Assembly (NCBI RefSeq): GCF_000531125.1
Contig: NZ_CBTK010000096.1
Span: 1 to 36,316 of the forward strand
Length of the DNA: 36,316 nt
Source of the DNA: Candidatus Contendobacter odensis Run_B_J11
GTDB taxonomy: Bacteria; Pseudomonadota; Gammaproteobacteria; Competibacterales; Competibacteraceae
Direction of reading: 5' to 3'
The notes beneath the pieces are model-generated. The model was not told where the DNA came from, did no database searches, and was given only the letters and a program-made list of their open reading frames with translations. Numbering within the stretch: position 1 is the first letter of the stretch; each line of letters begins with the position of its first letter. The translations under genes and the position numbers were made by a program. Shown here in pieces: positions 1 to 8,826 of this stretch.

Positions 1-57
1 AAACTGAACGGCATCAATCCGTTCGATACCCTTCGGCTGGCGTTTGAGGGTAGGTAG
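1..57 (+). CDS. C-terminal end of an unidentified protein (partial)
   Basis: Frame 1 is open from the window edge to a TAG at 55-57 and reads KLNGINPFDTLRLAFEGR. The composition looks like real coding sequence, but 18 residues are too few to name a family. It lies about 30 bases before the NotI-like gene on the same strand. A cognate methyltransferase would be a sensible neighbour, but nothing here proves that. Confidence 0.35.
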   Translation, partial: KLNGINPFDTLRLAFEGR

Positions 58-89
58 TTACATTCACAGATTGTTTCCACCTATTGACC

Positions 90-692
90 ATGCATGAACC
101 CGGAAATGAGCTGCATATAGTTTCCGAGGTTTCCATTCCCGGTGGTAGTGTCGACTACTTCCTCGTTTCAGCGAAGGACGGCAAAATAAAAGACTTTGTG
201 GGCATTGAGCTTCAGACACTCGATACCACTGGTACTGTATGGCCTGAACGTCAGAGGTTACTGAAGAAGTTGAACGTTCCTCGCGGCGACGACGGTGAAG
301 ACTCGGACAAATCCTTCGGCATGAACTGGAAGATGACAGCAAAGACAATTTTGGTTCAGATGCATCACAAGATTCACACTTTTGAGTACGTAAACAAGAA
401 ATTGGTATTGGTGGTTCAAGACAAGTTGCTGAATTACATGAGTCGCGAATTCAAGTTCGACCATCTTCACAATCCTGCGAGCATTGGTAACTCAATGCAT
501 TTGCACGCATATAGAATGAACGTGCAGGCCGACAGGTCATACAAGCTCACGATGCAGTCACGCTTAAGTACCGATGCCGACGGAATTGGTCTTTGCCTTG
601 GGCTTCAGGCGGAAGCTCGGATTGAGTTGGAACAGATAATTCAAGCTCTTCAAGCGAAAATTTCTGCCTCTACTCTTTTTATTCCCGTTTAG
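90..692 (+). CDS. NotI-family restriction endonuclease, short form or N-terminally truncated remnant
   Basis: This 200-residue protein resembles the catalytic part of the NotI restriction endonuclease family. The stretch GGSVDYFLV, then about ten residues later DFVGIELQTLDTTGT, matches the NotI variant of the PD-(D/E)XK nuclease core. The acidic residue of SVDY (near residue 22) and the ExQ pair (near 40 and 42) would be the metal-binding catalytic residues. NotI itself is about 380 residues, with a cysteine-rich iron-binding region before the nuclease core. That region is absent, and the frame is closed by a TAG at 51-53. No clear ribosome binding site precedes ATG 90 or the in-frame TTG at 84. 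I infer a remnant that lost its N-terminus, although a short natural variant is possible. The original target would be DNA, as part of a restriction-modification system. Confidence 0.55.
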   Translation: MHEPGNELHIVSEVSIPGGSVDYFLVSAKDGKIKDFVGIELQTLDTTGTVWPERQRLLKKLNVPRGDDGEDSDKSFGMNWKMTAKTILVQMHHKIHTFEYVNKKLVLVVQDKLLNYMSREFKFDHLHNPASIGNSMHLHAYRMNVQADRSYKLTMQSRLSTDADGIGLCLGLQAEARIELEQIIQALQAKISASTLFIPV

Positions 693-829
693 TGCGTCAA
701 ACAATCCAAAGCATAACCCTACGCTTAACTGGCCTGCGTGAAAAGCTGCACAGACCGGTTATTTCAACCATGGACGCTGTAGAGAACCCAGTCCACGAAT
801 TTCAGAGGTATAAGATCACCCAACTTAAT

Positions 830-2287
830 TCAACCCTTCAGCAAAGCCCGAATCACCGATGAAGTCATCACCTTGCCCTCACCGCGATAGGACTCGTGAT
901 TGGTTTCAATATCGTTGAGTTTATAAAGATAGTTCACCATCAGCCCCGCCGATTGGCTCAAACCCTTGGGCGAAGTGTCGGCTAGCCAGTTGATCCGCTC
1001 GATCCGCGATCCATTGGAGAGATGAAAATTGGCGACCCGATCATACGCAGTGCCACCGTCACGCTTTTCCTTGACCAGATAGCGGGCACATAACCGTTGC
1101 AGCGGATGTTTCAATGCCTTGGCCAATTCCGGCTTCTGGTGCCAGTCCGGCGCTTGCAGCAGGGTTTTCAGCGCAACAGGTTCATTGCCAGTACCCACAG
1201 CAGTGGCCAGTGCCTTGCGCTCGGCCAGGGTCAGCAGTTCCGCCTCGGCGTCCGGGTCAGCCGCTTTCAGGGTGTTATCCAACCAGTTGCGGAAACCAGG
1301 AATCGGCGACAAGGTAGCGAAAGTCTTGAGGTTTTTGAATTCGCTGATCAGCTCGTCCACCACCCGTTTGATCAAAAAATTACCGAAGTTAATACCGCTC
1401 AGCCCTTCATGGGCGTTGGAGATCGAGTAAAAAATGGCGGTATCGGCGCTTTCAGTAGCGACCACCGGCGCGGATTCATCCAGCAAGGTCTGGACGTTGT
1501 CGGCGATGCCATTCACCAGCGCCACTTGCACCAGGATCAGCGGTTCATTGGCCATGCGGGGATGGAAAAAGGCAAAGCAACGCCGGTCAGGACTCAACCG
1601 ATTTTTGAGATCGTCCCAACTCCGAATCGGATGCACCGCTTCGTAGGCGATCATCTTTTCCAGCAATGAAGCGGGCGAATCCCAGGTGATGCGCCGCAGC
1701 TCCAGAAAGCCGACATCGAACCAGGAAATCAGCAGTGACAGCAAATCCCGCTCCAGCGCCGCCAGAATCGGATCGTCCTTGCGCCAGCCCAACAATTCCG
1801 CCCGCAGGTCGACCAGGAAATGAAAACCCTCGGGCAGTGCGTTGAGTTGAGTCAATAACCGCAGCCGGGGCGGTTTCAAAGCATGTCGCAGCGCCCGCTC
1901 GGCTTTAGCCCGTTCCTCGGCATCATCGCCCGCTTGCTGATAGTTCACCGTTGCCTGCTCGACTGCCTTGCGATCAATATCGAACTCGGTGGCGAGCAGT
2001 TTCAGAAACCGCTTGCGACCCTTGGCGTTCAGCGACAGGTAAATCCGCCCCAGATTGGCGGCGCGGGCGCGGGCCGAAACTTCGCCGCCTCGCCCTTCCA
2101 GACAATCGCGCATCTGGGCCTTGAGCGCCTCCACCTCTTTTTCGGGCAGATTAGGACCAGGAGCGGTAGAAAGAAAACCATCCCGCCAGTCAGCGACATC
2201 ACGCCAAGCCTCCCGCAGATTCTGCATGGTGCGGTTGATCAGACTGGCGCGGGTAATTTCGGACTCGTGGATGATAAGGTCAGTCAT
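830..2287 (-). CDS. mcd: malonyl-CoA decarboxylase
   Basis: The 485-residue protein is a full-length malonyl-CoA decarboxylase, which converts malonyl-CoA to acetyl-CoA and CO2. The N-terminal half is the helical domain of the family and the C-terminal half is the GNAT-like catalytic domain. The family motifs FYSISNAHEGLSGINFGNFLIKR (shown in part, residues 286-308), LSPIPGFRNWL (326-336) and VANFHLSNGS (418-427) are all present. They contain the catalytic Ser (second Ser of SIS, about 290) and His422 expected from the human enzyme. It stands alone, 119 bases upstream of mnhG on the same strand, and no malonate-use operon (mdc) genes are seen. A likely role is control of malonyl-CoA level or malonate breakdown. 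The RBS before ATG 2287 is weak. There is a TATACT-like -10 candidate at 2374-2379 (minus strand) without a good -35. Confidence 0.93.
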   Translation of the reverse strand: MTDLIIHESEITRASLINRTMQNLREAWRDVADWRDGFLSTAPGPNLPEKEVEALKAQMRDCLEGRGGEVSARARAANLGRIYLSLNAKGRKRFLKLLATEFDIDRKAVEQATVNYQQAGDDAEERAKAERALRHALKPPRLRLLTQLNALPEGFHFLVDLRAELLGWRKDDPILAALERDLLSLLISWFDVGFLELRRITWDSPASLLEKMIAYEAVHPIRSWDDLKNRLSPDRRCFAFFHPRMANEPLILVQVALVNGIADNVQTLLDESAPVVATESADTAIFYSISNAHEGLSGINFGNFLIKRVVDELISEFKNLKTFATLSPIPGFRNWLDNTLKAADPDAEAELLTLAERKALATAVGTGNEPVALKTLLQAPDWHQKPELAKALKHPLQRLCARYLVKEKRDGGTAYDRVANFHLSNGSRIERINWLADTSPKGLSQSAGLMVNYLYKLNDIETNHESYRGEGKVMTSSVIRALLKG

Positions 2288-2406
2288 GGCCGGGTTACCT
2301 ATGGAAGCAGGGGAATCGCGTCGGGCGAGCAGAACGATGGATACCTAAAAAATCCCGTCACTTTTTCGTTTGAAGTATAGAAGGTTGTCTGGGGTAAAGT
2401 AGGTTT

Positions 2407-2712
2407 TCAGGCATCGTTCGCCTGATCGGGCAACCGGGTTTTAGCAAGCAATTGGGCGCTGATCGGGGCAGTAAGGAACAGAAAGACGGCGATGAGTACT
2501 TCGTGCAGACTCAAACCGGCCTGACGGCTGCTGAAATGCAGCAGGGACGCCAGCACGAAACAGCCAGCGCCAAGAGTGCTGGCTTTGGTGGGAGCGTGCA
2601 GGCGGGTGAAGAAATCCGGCAGGCGCACCAGCCCGATGGCGCCGATCAAAACGAAGGCCGCACCGGTGACGATCAGCAGAGCGACGACAACTTCGACGAT
2701 GGCACTGAACAT
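2407..2712 (-). CDS. mnhG: monovalent cation/proton antiporter subunit G
   Basis: This 101-residue inner-membrane protein has three hydrophobic segments and the MnhG/MrpG signature GAIGLVRLPDFFTRLHAPTK (residues 24-43). In Mrp/Mnh complexes subunit G is a small accessory subunit needed for Na+(K+)/H+ antiport. The start is ATG 2712, with a strong AAGGAG 7 bases upstream. It follows mnhF after a 15-base gap and is the last gene of the mnhDEFG run. Confidence 0.92.
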   Translation of the reverse strand: MFSAIVEVVVALLIVTGAAFVLIGAIGLVRLPDFFTRLHAPTKASTLGAGCFVLASLLHFSSRQAGLSLHEVLIAVFLFLTAPISAQLLAKTRLPDQANDA

Positions 2713-2727
2713 GGCGCAGCTCCTTTC

Positions 2728-2997
2728 CTATTGAAACAACCGACCGTGCGAGAAAAAGCGGCACAGCGCCACCGTACCAATGAAACCGAGCAGAGCAATG
2801 AACAGCGCCGCCTCGAAGTACAGCGTACTGTCAAAGTAAATCCCCAGCGCCACCAGCAGCGCGACGATGTTGATGTAAAGGGTATCGAAAGCAACCATGC
2901 GATCTGGCACGGTGGGACCTATCAGCAGTCGCCAGCCGGTGAGCAGCAGCGCCGCGCCCAGCAAGACAAACGCCAGCACGAGAGCAACCTTCAGCAT
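2728..2997 (-). CDS. mnhF: monovalent cation/proton antiporter subunit F
   Basis: The 89-residue product is MnhF/MrpF, a three-helix subunit of the Mrp antiporter. It shows the family pattern GPTVPDRMVAFDTLYINIVA (residues 27-46), followed by an acidic Asp and a second hydrophobic hairpin. The frame is open further upstream, but the start at 2997 is favoured because its ATG overlaps the TGA of mnhE by one base (TGATG), which is typical translational coupling. The longer version would add a polar, non-homologous tail. Confidence 0.92.
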   Translation of the reverse strand: MLKVALVLAFVLLGAALLLTGWRLLIGPTVPDRMVAFDTLYINIVALLVALGIYFDSTLYFEAALFIALLGFIGTVALCRFFSHGRLFQ

Positions 2998-3494
2998 CAG
3001 GCGAACATCTCCTTGAGCAGAACTTCGTAACGATTTTTCAGCGTGGCGATCAACGCGGTTTCGTCGGTGATATCCAGGCAATGAATCCATAAGTGGCGGC
3101 GATCCAGCGTGACATCTACCGCAATCGTACCCGGCGTCAGGGTAATGGTTGCCGCCAATACCGCGATGGCAAATTCGTCCTGCAACGCCAGCGGTAGCTC
3201 GATGAAGCGCGGCTGCAAGGTAGATATTGGCCGGGTCAGAATCAGTCGGGCTACCTCCAGGTTGGCGATCACCATGTCCCAGAGCAAGCGACCGAGATAA
3301 CGCAGCAATAATCCGGGGCGACGCAGACGAACCGGCTCCGGCCAGATTCGCATCACCAGCTTCGTGATCGCGACCGCCAGAATACTGCCGAGCAGGATTT
3401 GGCTGAGAGCGAGGCTATTTTGCAGCAGCAACCAAATCGCGAGCAGGGTAGCGCTAAGCATTGGTCGGGGTAAGCAAGCGCTGATCAGAGTCAT
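2997..3494 (-). CDS. mnhE: monovalent cation/proton antiporter subunit E
   Basis: The 165-residue protein is MnhE/MrpE, with two N-terminal membrane helices and a cytoplasmic domain. The hallmark TLTPGTIAVDV lies at residues 117-127. It contributes to assembly and activity of the Mrp antiporter. Its ATG overlaps the mnhD stop by four bases (ATGA) and its stop overlaps the mnhF start, so D, E and F are coupled. Confidence 0.93.
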   Translation of the reverse strand: MTLISACLPRPMLSATLLAIWLLLQNSLALSQILLGSILAVAITKLVMRIWPEPVRLRRPGLLLRYLGRLLWDMVIANLEVARLILTRPISTLQPRFIELPLALQDEFAIAVLAATITLTPGTIAVDVTLDRRHLWIHCLDITDETALIATLKNRYEVLLKEMFA

Positions 3495-5008
3495 GGGGAC
3501 GTTCCGGTAGCGGGCACCAGCGAGCGATTGGCCAACACGGTTTCGATGTACGCCGCCGGTGCAAAAATCTGCTGGGCAGTCTCAGCCGCGAAATGGGTGA
3601 GCGGTCGAGCCAACACCATCAGCAGCGGACCCGCTGCCAACAGTGCGACGGCGGGCAACAAGAGTCGAGCGTGGACAGGAATGCCGGTCACTGGTGTATC
3701 CAGCGTGTTCCAGAACAGGCTGCTCCCCATCCGACCCCAGGCGACCATGATGAGCAAACTGGATCCCAGCACCACACTCCAAATCCACGGCAGGGCGACT
3801 GTCTCTTCGGCGGCGCGCAACAGCAGCACCTTGCCGAGAAAACCGCTCAGTGGCGGCATTCCGGCCATCGCCACCGCACCGACGAAAAACAGGGTGCCAA
3901 GAATCAGCGGTTGGGCGACAGGCGACGACGGGCGGCTATCGCTATGGCCGCGCTGCATGGCGATGAGATCGGCCAATAGAAACATTCCAGCGGTGATCAA
4001 CGTGGTGTGAACCAAATACACCAGCGCGGCGCTCAGACCGGAGGTACTGCCCAAACCGATCCCCGCCAGCAGGGTGCCGATGGAAACGATCACGCTGTAG
4101 GCGATCAGTCGGCGCGAATCCCAGCTGGCAAGAACCCCGAAGCCACCGGCGAGCAAGGTCGCCAGCGCCAGCGGGAGCAACCAGGGCATAGCGACATTGG
4201 CGGCGACTCCCGCAGTTGGCCCAAACGCCAGGCTGAACACGCGGATGATCGAATAGACCCCCACCTTGGTCAGCAGTGCGAACAGGGCCGCGACCGGAGC
4301 GCTGGTGCAGGTGTAAGCGGCGGGCAGCCAGAAATAGAGGGGCAACATCGCCGCTTTCAGCCCGAACACCACCAGTAACAGCAGGGCGCCGGTGCGCAAC
4401 AGTCCGGCATCCGCCGCTGGAGCCGCCGCAATCCGGACCGCGAGATCAGCCAGATTCAGCGCGCCGGTCATCCCGTACAGGGTGCCAATCGCGATCAGAA
4501 ACAGCGCCGATCCGACCAGATTCAGGATTACATAGTGCAGACCGGCGCGAATCCGTTCCCGCCCGCCGCCGTGCAGCAACAGACTATAAGACGCGATCAG
4601 CAGGATTTCAAAAAACACGAACAGGTTGAACAGATCGCCGGTCAGAAAGGCGCCGTTCAGGCCCATCAGTTGAAACTGGAACAGCGGATGAAAATAGCGG
4701 CCTTGGGCATCAGTGCCAGCGGCAACGGCGTACAGCAACGCCGGGAGTGCGACCAGCGCAGTTAGCCCCAACATCAGCGCGCTCAGGCGATCCAGCACCA
4801 GCACGATGCCAAAGGGTGCCGGCCAGTTGCCCAAGACGTAGGCGTGATAGCCGTCGCCGGTCATCGCCAGCAGCGCAGCAGCCAGCGGAAGTAAAGCGGC
4901 AACAGCAGTGATGCTCAGGCGGCGCTGGCGAGCCATACCGTTCGTCAACAACAGCACGATACCGGCGATGAACGGCAGCAGGATAGGCAGGATCAGGCGC
5001 TGGTCCAT
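3491..5008 (-). CDS. mnhD: monovalent cation/proton antiporter subunit D
   Basis: The 505-residue polytopic membrane protein belongs to the NuoL/M/N-like proton-translocating family and fits MnhD/MrpD. It has about 14 hydrophobic segments. Conserved features include NGAFLTGDLFNLFVFFEILL (residues 118-137) with its membrane Glu, and FGLKAAMLPLYFWLPAAYT (residues 215-233) with the key Lys. A strong GGAGG lies 6 bases before ATG 5008. It starts 12 bases after the HDOD gene. Subunits A, B and C, usually upstream of D, are not in this window. An alternative is an Mrp-like module paired with another partner. Confidence 0.92.
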   Translation of the reverse strand: MDQRLILPILLPFIAGIVLLLTNGMARQRRLSITAVAALLPLAAALLAMTGDGYHAYVLGNWPAPFGIVLVLDRLSALMLGLTALVALPALLYAVAAGTDAQGRYFHPLFQFQLMGLNGAFLTGDLFNLFVFFEILLIASYSLLLHGGGRERIRAGLHYVILNLVGSALFLIAIGTLYGMTGALNLADLAVRIAAAPAADAGLLRTGALLLLVVFGLKAAMLPLYFWLPAAYTCTSAPVAALFALLTKVGVYSIIRVFSLAFGPTAGVAANVAMPWLLPLALATLLAGGFGVLASWDSRRLIAYSVIVSIGTLLAGIGLGSTSGLSAALVYLVHTTLITAGMFLLADLIAMQRGHSDSRPSSPVAQPLILGTLFFVGAVAMAGMPPLSGFLGKVLLLRAAEETVALPWIWSVVLGSSLLIMVAWGRMGSSLFWNTLDTPVTGIPVHARLLLPAVALLAAGPLLMVLARPLTHFAAETAQQIFAPAAYIETVLANRSLVPATGTSP

Positions 5009-5020
5009 TCCGATCCTCCC

Positions 5021-5875
5021 TCAGATCTGGTCAGCCATGACGACACTGTCTTCGAGCAGAATTTCCAGCTCAGCGAGCGTCACTTCTCCCAGCCCCAGTG
5101 CCTGCGCTTCTGACGTAGCCGCTAAGGCAATCTGGGGATCATCATGCAGACCGATACCGATTTTTTCACAGGTCAAATCCACCAGTCGAACGAAGAGCAA
5201 CAAGGTGTTGTTGGGATCGCAGGGTTCCTTATGATGCTCTTGCACCACCGCGCAGTACTCCTCCGGCAGGTTCCACTTCTTGGCCAGCAGATAGCCCTGC
5301 TCGGTATGCATGGCGCTATCCAGAATTTCGGTAATCAAGGTTGGCGGAAGGTTAGCGGGAATAAAGCCGGTGGCATACAAATCCGCAATGATTTTCAGGA
5401 GCGCCAGTTGACCAATGTTGTGCAGCAGTCCGGCCAGAAAGGCATTTTCCGCTATGGTACGGAAGCCACAACGCTCAGCCAGCCATTTACTGCCCATGGC
5501 CGAGGCGAAGGCGTGTCGCCACAGCTTTTCCTGATACGACTGGAAGGCTCCACTACTTTTTTGATACATCTGCTGCTGGGCAGCAACCATTGCCAAATTC
5601 GCGACCTGCTCATTACCCAAGCGAATAATCGCCTTGCGGATCGTAGTGATCGGCTGCAAGCCCTGGTAGAAGGCTGCATTGGCGACCCGCAAGATCTGGC
5701 TGGTCAACGCCTGATCCTCGACTATCATCCGCTCGATATCGGTGATTTTGATGTCATTGCGGGCCAAGGCTTGCTGAAGGCGCAGCGCTACTGGATTAAA
5801 GACCGGTAATTTGATTTCGCGGGTGGTAATAAACCCGGCGATGAGATCATGGATGGATTGCTGAGGCGCAGTCAT
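5021..5875 (-). CDS. HDOD domain signalling protein
   Basis: The 284-residue soluble protein contains an HDOD domain from about residue 20 to 215. HDOD domains are HD-phosphohydrolase relatives that usually lack activity and act in signalling. Recognisable parts are LPVFNPVALRLQQAL near the N-terminus, the IVEDQALTSQILRVANAAFY helix (residues 51-70) and LAGLLHNIGQLALLKI (residues 147-162), where the HD pair is replaced by HN. It overlaps the preceding PilB-like gene by four bases and is 12 bases ahead of mnhD. The tie to the ATPase suggests a role in pilus, secretion or motility signalling. The exact partner is unknown. Confidence 0.85.
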   Translation of the reverse strand: MTAPQQSIHDLIAGFITTREIKLPVFNPVALRLQQALARNDIKITDIERMIVEDQALTSQILRVANAAFYQGLQPITTIRKAIIRLGNEQVANLAMVAAQQQMYQKSSGAFQSYQEKLWRHAFASAMGSKWLAERCGFRTIAENAFLAGLLHNIGQLALLKIIADLYATGFIPANLPPTLITEILDSAMHTEQGYLLAKKWNLPEEYCAVVQEHHKEPCDPNNTLLLFVRLVDLTCEKIGIGLHDDPQIALAATSEAQALGLGEVTLAELEILLEDSVVMADQI

Positions 5876-7896
5876 GTGATCCCCACCAGACGTTTGAGTT
5901 CGGCCAGCGGTCGGGGTTTGTCGAGACGAGGCAAATACCGGAACACTTCGGCCAGCGTGGTTTCACCAAGCGCCGCCTTGAGCAAACCATCCTCCAGCAG
6001 AGTCACCATACCGGAGGTCTCCAGGCTGATTCGGCGGATTTCGTGCGAGGTGCATTTTTGCAACATGGCGTCCTTGACCATCACGTTCAGGATCAGCAGC
6101 TCAAAGACACCGACGCGGCCTTTATAACCGGTATGGCGGCACTCGGCGCAACCGCGTCCCTGTTTGAACTGGGTGCCTTCCAGTTCCTGGCGTTTGTAGC
6201 CCAGTCGCTGCAATTCGGTGGAATTGGGCTGATAGGATTCGGCGCAACTCGAGCAAACCCGGCGCAGCAGCCGTTGCGCCAGCACCGAGACCACGGTAGA
6301 AGAAATCATAAAGGTTTCAATATCCATATTCATCAGCCGCAACAAACCGCCAATCGTATCCTCGGTATGAAAAGTGGTGAGCACCTTATGCCCGGTCAGG
6401 GCCGCTTGAATAGCGGCGTCGGCCGAGAACCGGTCGCGGATTTCGCCCAATACGATCACATCCGGATCTTGCCGCATGATGTAGGGGAGCGTCGTTTCAA
6501 AAGTGACATCAATCTTCGGGTTCAGCGAACATTGCGCGATGCCTTCGATCACATATTCCACTGGATCCTCAACAGTGACGATGCAACGATCAATGCTGTT
6601 GAGGTAATTGACGCAACTGTAGAGAGTAGTGGTTTTGCCGGTGCCGGTTGGACCGGTGATCATGACGATACCGCTCGGTAAATCGAGCGCATCCTCGTAG
6701 AAGCGGCTCAGAGTGCGAGGAAACATGCCGATCTGATCGAGCGGCACCAACTGGGCCTTGCGCAACAGCCGCAACACCACTTTTTCACCATAGATGGTGA
6801 CATAGACCGAAACCCGGATATCGATCTCGCGTCCGGTCTTGGGATCCTCGAAAGTGATATGGCCGTCCTGGTGGCGTCGCCGCTCGGCGATATCGGCCTT
6901 ACCCAGAATCTTGAGGCGGTTCACCATGGAGGGCGCCAGCTTCTTGTCGAACTTTTTATAGATACCCAACACGCCGTCGCAGCGGAAACGGATACGCAAA
7001 TGCTCCTTCATCGGCTCGACGTGAATGTCACTGGCCTTGGCATTGATCGCGTCCAGGATTAACTCATCCACCAATTCGACGACCCGAGCGATCTCGTTGG
7101 TCTGGATGAGCGGTCCTCCGACATTCTGGCTTTGGCGTTTGTAGGATTCGAGGGTTTCACGGATAGCACTCTTGCTGGCAATCAGGGGCACCAGTTCCGG
7201 TCCGAATAGGCGGGCCGCATCCTGACGGGCGAGCTGATCAAAAGGGTCGGCAAACGCCACCAGAATCCGGCCTTCTTCGCTGCGGATGGGCAGAAAATGC
7301 CGTTGCAAATACCAGTTCGCGTTGGCCTTATCGAGCAGCTTCCGATCCACGTCGCCGAGGTCTGGCGTGATCTGAGGAAAGCCCAGTTGGTCGGCCAGCA
7401 CCTCGATCAGCCGGTTTTCCTCGATAAAATGATTTTCCAGCAGAATGTCGCCCAGCTTTTTGCCGCTGCCGGACTCCTTCTGCAAGGCCAGCGCCGCCCG
7501 CAAATCCTGTTCTCGCAGATGACCCAGTTCCACCAGTAATGCGCCAATCCGCACCGAAATCCGGTGCTTGCGCAGCGTGGTACGCTGCTGATCCAGGTTG
7601 ACGTAACCGATTTCGTGAAGAATGCTCAGCAGGGGCTTTTCGGTGGACAGCTTGTCCCGGATACGAACGGCATAGGCCAGTTGCTCATCAGTCAGTATCC
7701 CATCCTCCAACAGGAACTTGGCGATTTCCATCCCTGTATCGCTGGGATTAAGCGTCTTGGCTGACCGGAGATCGCGGCGAACGGTGGGCAATGATCCAGC
7801 CTCGCCGAGGTCCTGGCGCACGAGGGTGAAATCCTCAGGCGACGGAATTGCGGTGGACGGATCGGGGGGCGGGGGAGAGGGTGTTAGCACTGACAT
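5872..7896 (-). CDS. PilB/GspE/MshE-like type IV pilus or type II secretion ATPase
   Basis: This protein of about 674 residues is an assembly ATPase of the PilB/GspE class. The N-terminal third carries MshEN-type repeats, the clearest being IGALLVELGHLREQDLRAAL (residues 117-136). In MshE this fold binds c-di-GMP. The ATPase core has Walker A GPTGTGKTTT (about 415-424), an Asp box, Walker B DVIVLGEIRD (about 479-488), a His box with TGHKVLTTFHTEDT (501-514) and a zinc tetracysteine CSSC...CAEC (548-586). It energises extension of a pilus or pseudopilus on the cytoplasmic face. No pilin or platform gene lies nearby, so the exact machine cannot be named. ATG 7896 was chosen; the in-frame GTG 7908 has GGAG only one base upstream, which suits the ATG better. 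Confidence 0.88.
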   Translation of the reverse strand: MSVLTPSPPPPDPSTAIPSPEDFTLVRQDLGEAGSLPTVRRDLRSAKTLNPSDTGMEIAKFLLEDGILTDEQLAYAVRIRDKLSTEKPLLSILHEIGYVNLDQQRTTLRKHRISVRIGALLVELGHLREQDLRAALALQKESGSGKKLGDILLENHFIEENRLIEVLADQLGFPQITPDLGDVDRKLLDKANANWYLQRHFLPIRSEEGRILVAFADPFDQLARQDAARLFGPELVPLIASKSAIRETLESYKRQSQNVGGPLIQTNEIARVVELVDELILDAINAKASDIHVEPMKEHLRIRFRCDGVLGIYKKFDKKLAPSMVNRLKILGKADIAERRRHQDGHITFEDPKTGREIDIRVSVYVTIYGEKVVLRLLRKAQLVPLDQIGMFPRTLSRFYEDALDLPSGIVMITGPTGTGKTTTLYSCVNYLNSIDRCIVTVEDPVEYVIEGIAQCSLNPKIDVTFETTLPYIMRQDPDVIVLGEIRDRFSADAAIQAALTGHKVLTTFHTEDTIGGLLRLMNMDIETFMISSTVVSVLAQRLLRRVCSSCAESYQPNSTELQRLGYKRQELEGTQFKQGRGCAECRHTGYKGRVGVFELLILNVMVKDAMLQKCTSHEIRRISLETSGMVTLLEDGLLKAALGETTLAEVFRYLPRLDKPRPLAELKRLVGIT

Positions 7897-7990
7897 GGCA
7901 AGTATCACACTCCAGTAATCACCTAAAGTATGCCCGATTCGTTAGTTTACTGCTGCTCCCCAAACAGCCGGTTACATCGCCCGTCGTCGA

Positions 7991-8728
7991 TCAGCCCCAG
8001 CGCCAGCCGCGCCACAGCCAACCTGCGCCAGCCGCCGCCAGTGCCCCACTCCACCCCGGATCCAGCAACAAATTCAACACACTCCACTCCCGCTCCAATC
8101 CATCACGCAACGTCACTCGACCGTCTAAAGCTCCAACTGCTGGAAAGCAGACTTCCAAAGTGCGCAAACCGCTCGCCAAACCACCGCCCAGCGCCTTAGC
8201 AAGCGCTTCTTTGCGAGTCCAGCAGGTGAAAAATGCTTCATGCACCTGTTCTGCGGGCAATACCTGAAACGCCGCCCACTCGCACGGAGTACAAACTCGC
8301 TCAGCGACCGCCGCATGGCTCACGCTTCGATCCCTGCATTCCAAATCTACCCCCAGCTCGCAGCGGGCCACCGCGTACAGCGCTCGCTCACCGCTGTGCG
8401 ACAGATTAAAATGCAACCCAGCCGCTGCATCTACACCGGTCAATTCCGGCTTGCCGTGCGCACCCTGCTCGAATCGCAGCGCTGCCGCTGGCCGATCCAG
8501 ATACACCCCCAGCAACTCCCGCAACAACCCACGCCCGACGCTGAAGCGATCCCGCTGTTCGGGAAAACGGAACCGCGCCGCTCGCTGTTGCTCATCCGTT
8601 GTCAGCGTTGTCGCCAGTTCTGCCAGCCGCTCTGCGGGTTGCCGCAAATCCGCCAGCCAAACCTGTACCTCGTCAGCGGCCAGTGGCGGCGCGGGCCTGG
8701 CAATGGGCCAAGCAACCGAAACGTCCAT
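7991..8728 (-). CDS. 4'-phosphopantetheinyl transferase, Sfp type
   Basis: The 245-residue enzyme moves phosphopantetheine from CoA to a serine of carrier proteins. It has the Sfp/AcpT motifs in order: GKPEL (92-96), FNLSHSGERALYAVA (107-121), GVDLE (126-130; Asp and Glu bind Mg2+) and FFTCWTRKEALAKALGGGL (167-185). The length fits the Sfp class rather than the shorter AcpS. The frame is open further upstream to 8815. ATG 8728 (MDVSVAWP) is preferred because the extra N-terminus is glycine/serine-rich and non-homologous. No polyketide or peptide synthetase is near, so the carrier protein served is unknown. It is divergent from the thioesterase gene, 98 bases away. Confidence 0.92.
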   Translation of the reverse strand: MDVSVAWPIARPAPPLAADEVQVWLADLRQPAERLAELATTLTTDEQQRAARFRFPEQRDRFSVGRGLLRELLGVYLDRPAAALRFEQGAHGKPELTGVDAAAGLHFNLSHSGERALYAVARCELGVDLECRDRSVSHAAVAERVCTPCEWAAFQVLPAEQVHEAFFTCWTRKEALAKALGGGLASGLRTLEVCFPAVGALDGRVTLRDGLEREWSVLNLLLDPGWSGALAAAGAGWLWRGWRWG

Positions 8729-8826
8729 GCACAGCCCTGGGTTGTCCCCTACACTACCGCTACCCGATCCGCCCCTGCTTATCAGGGCGCGGTCGCCACT
8801 CGCTGTCCATATCACGGAGCGTTCCC

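Noticed and set aside
1097-1669. 190-codon plus-strand frame opposite malonyl-CoA decarboxylase
   Set aside because: A shadow frame; the minus strand has a full set of family motifs.
2452-3030. 192-codon plus-strand frame opposite mnhF/mnhG
   Set aside because: Very rich in Gln, Glu and His and exactly antisense to two well-supported membrane-protein genes.
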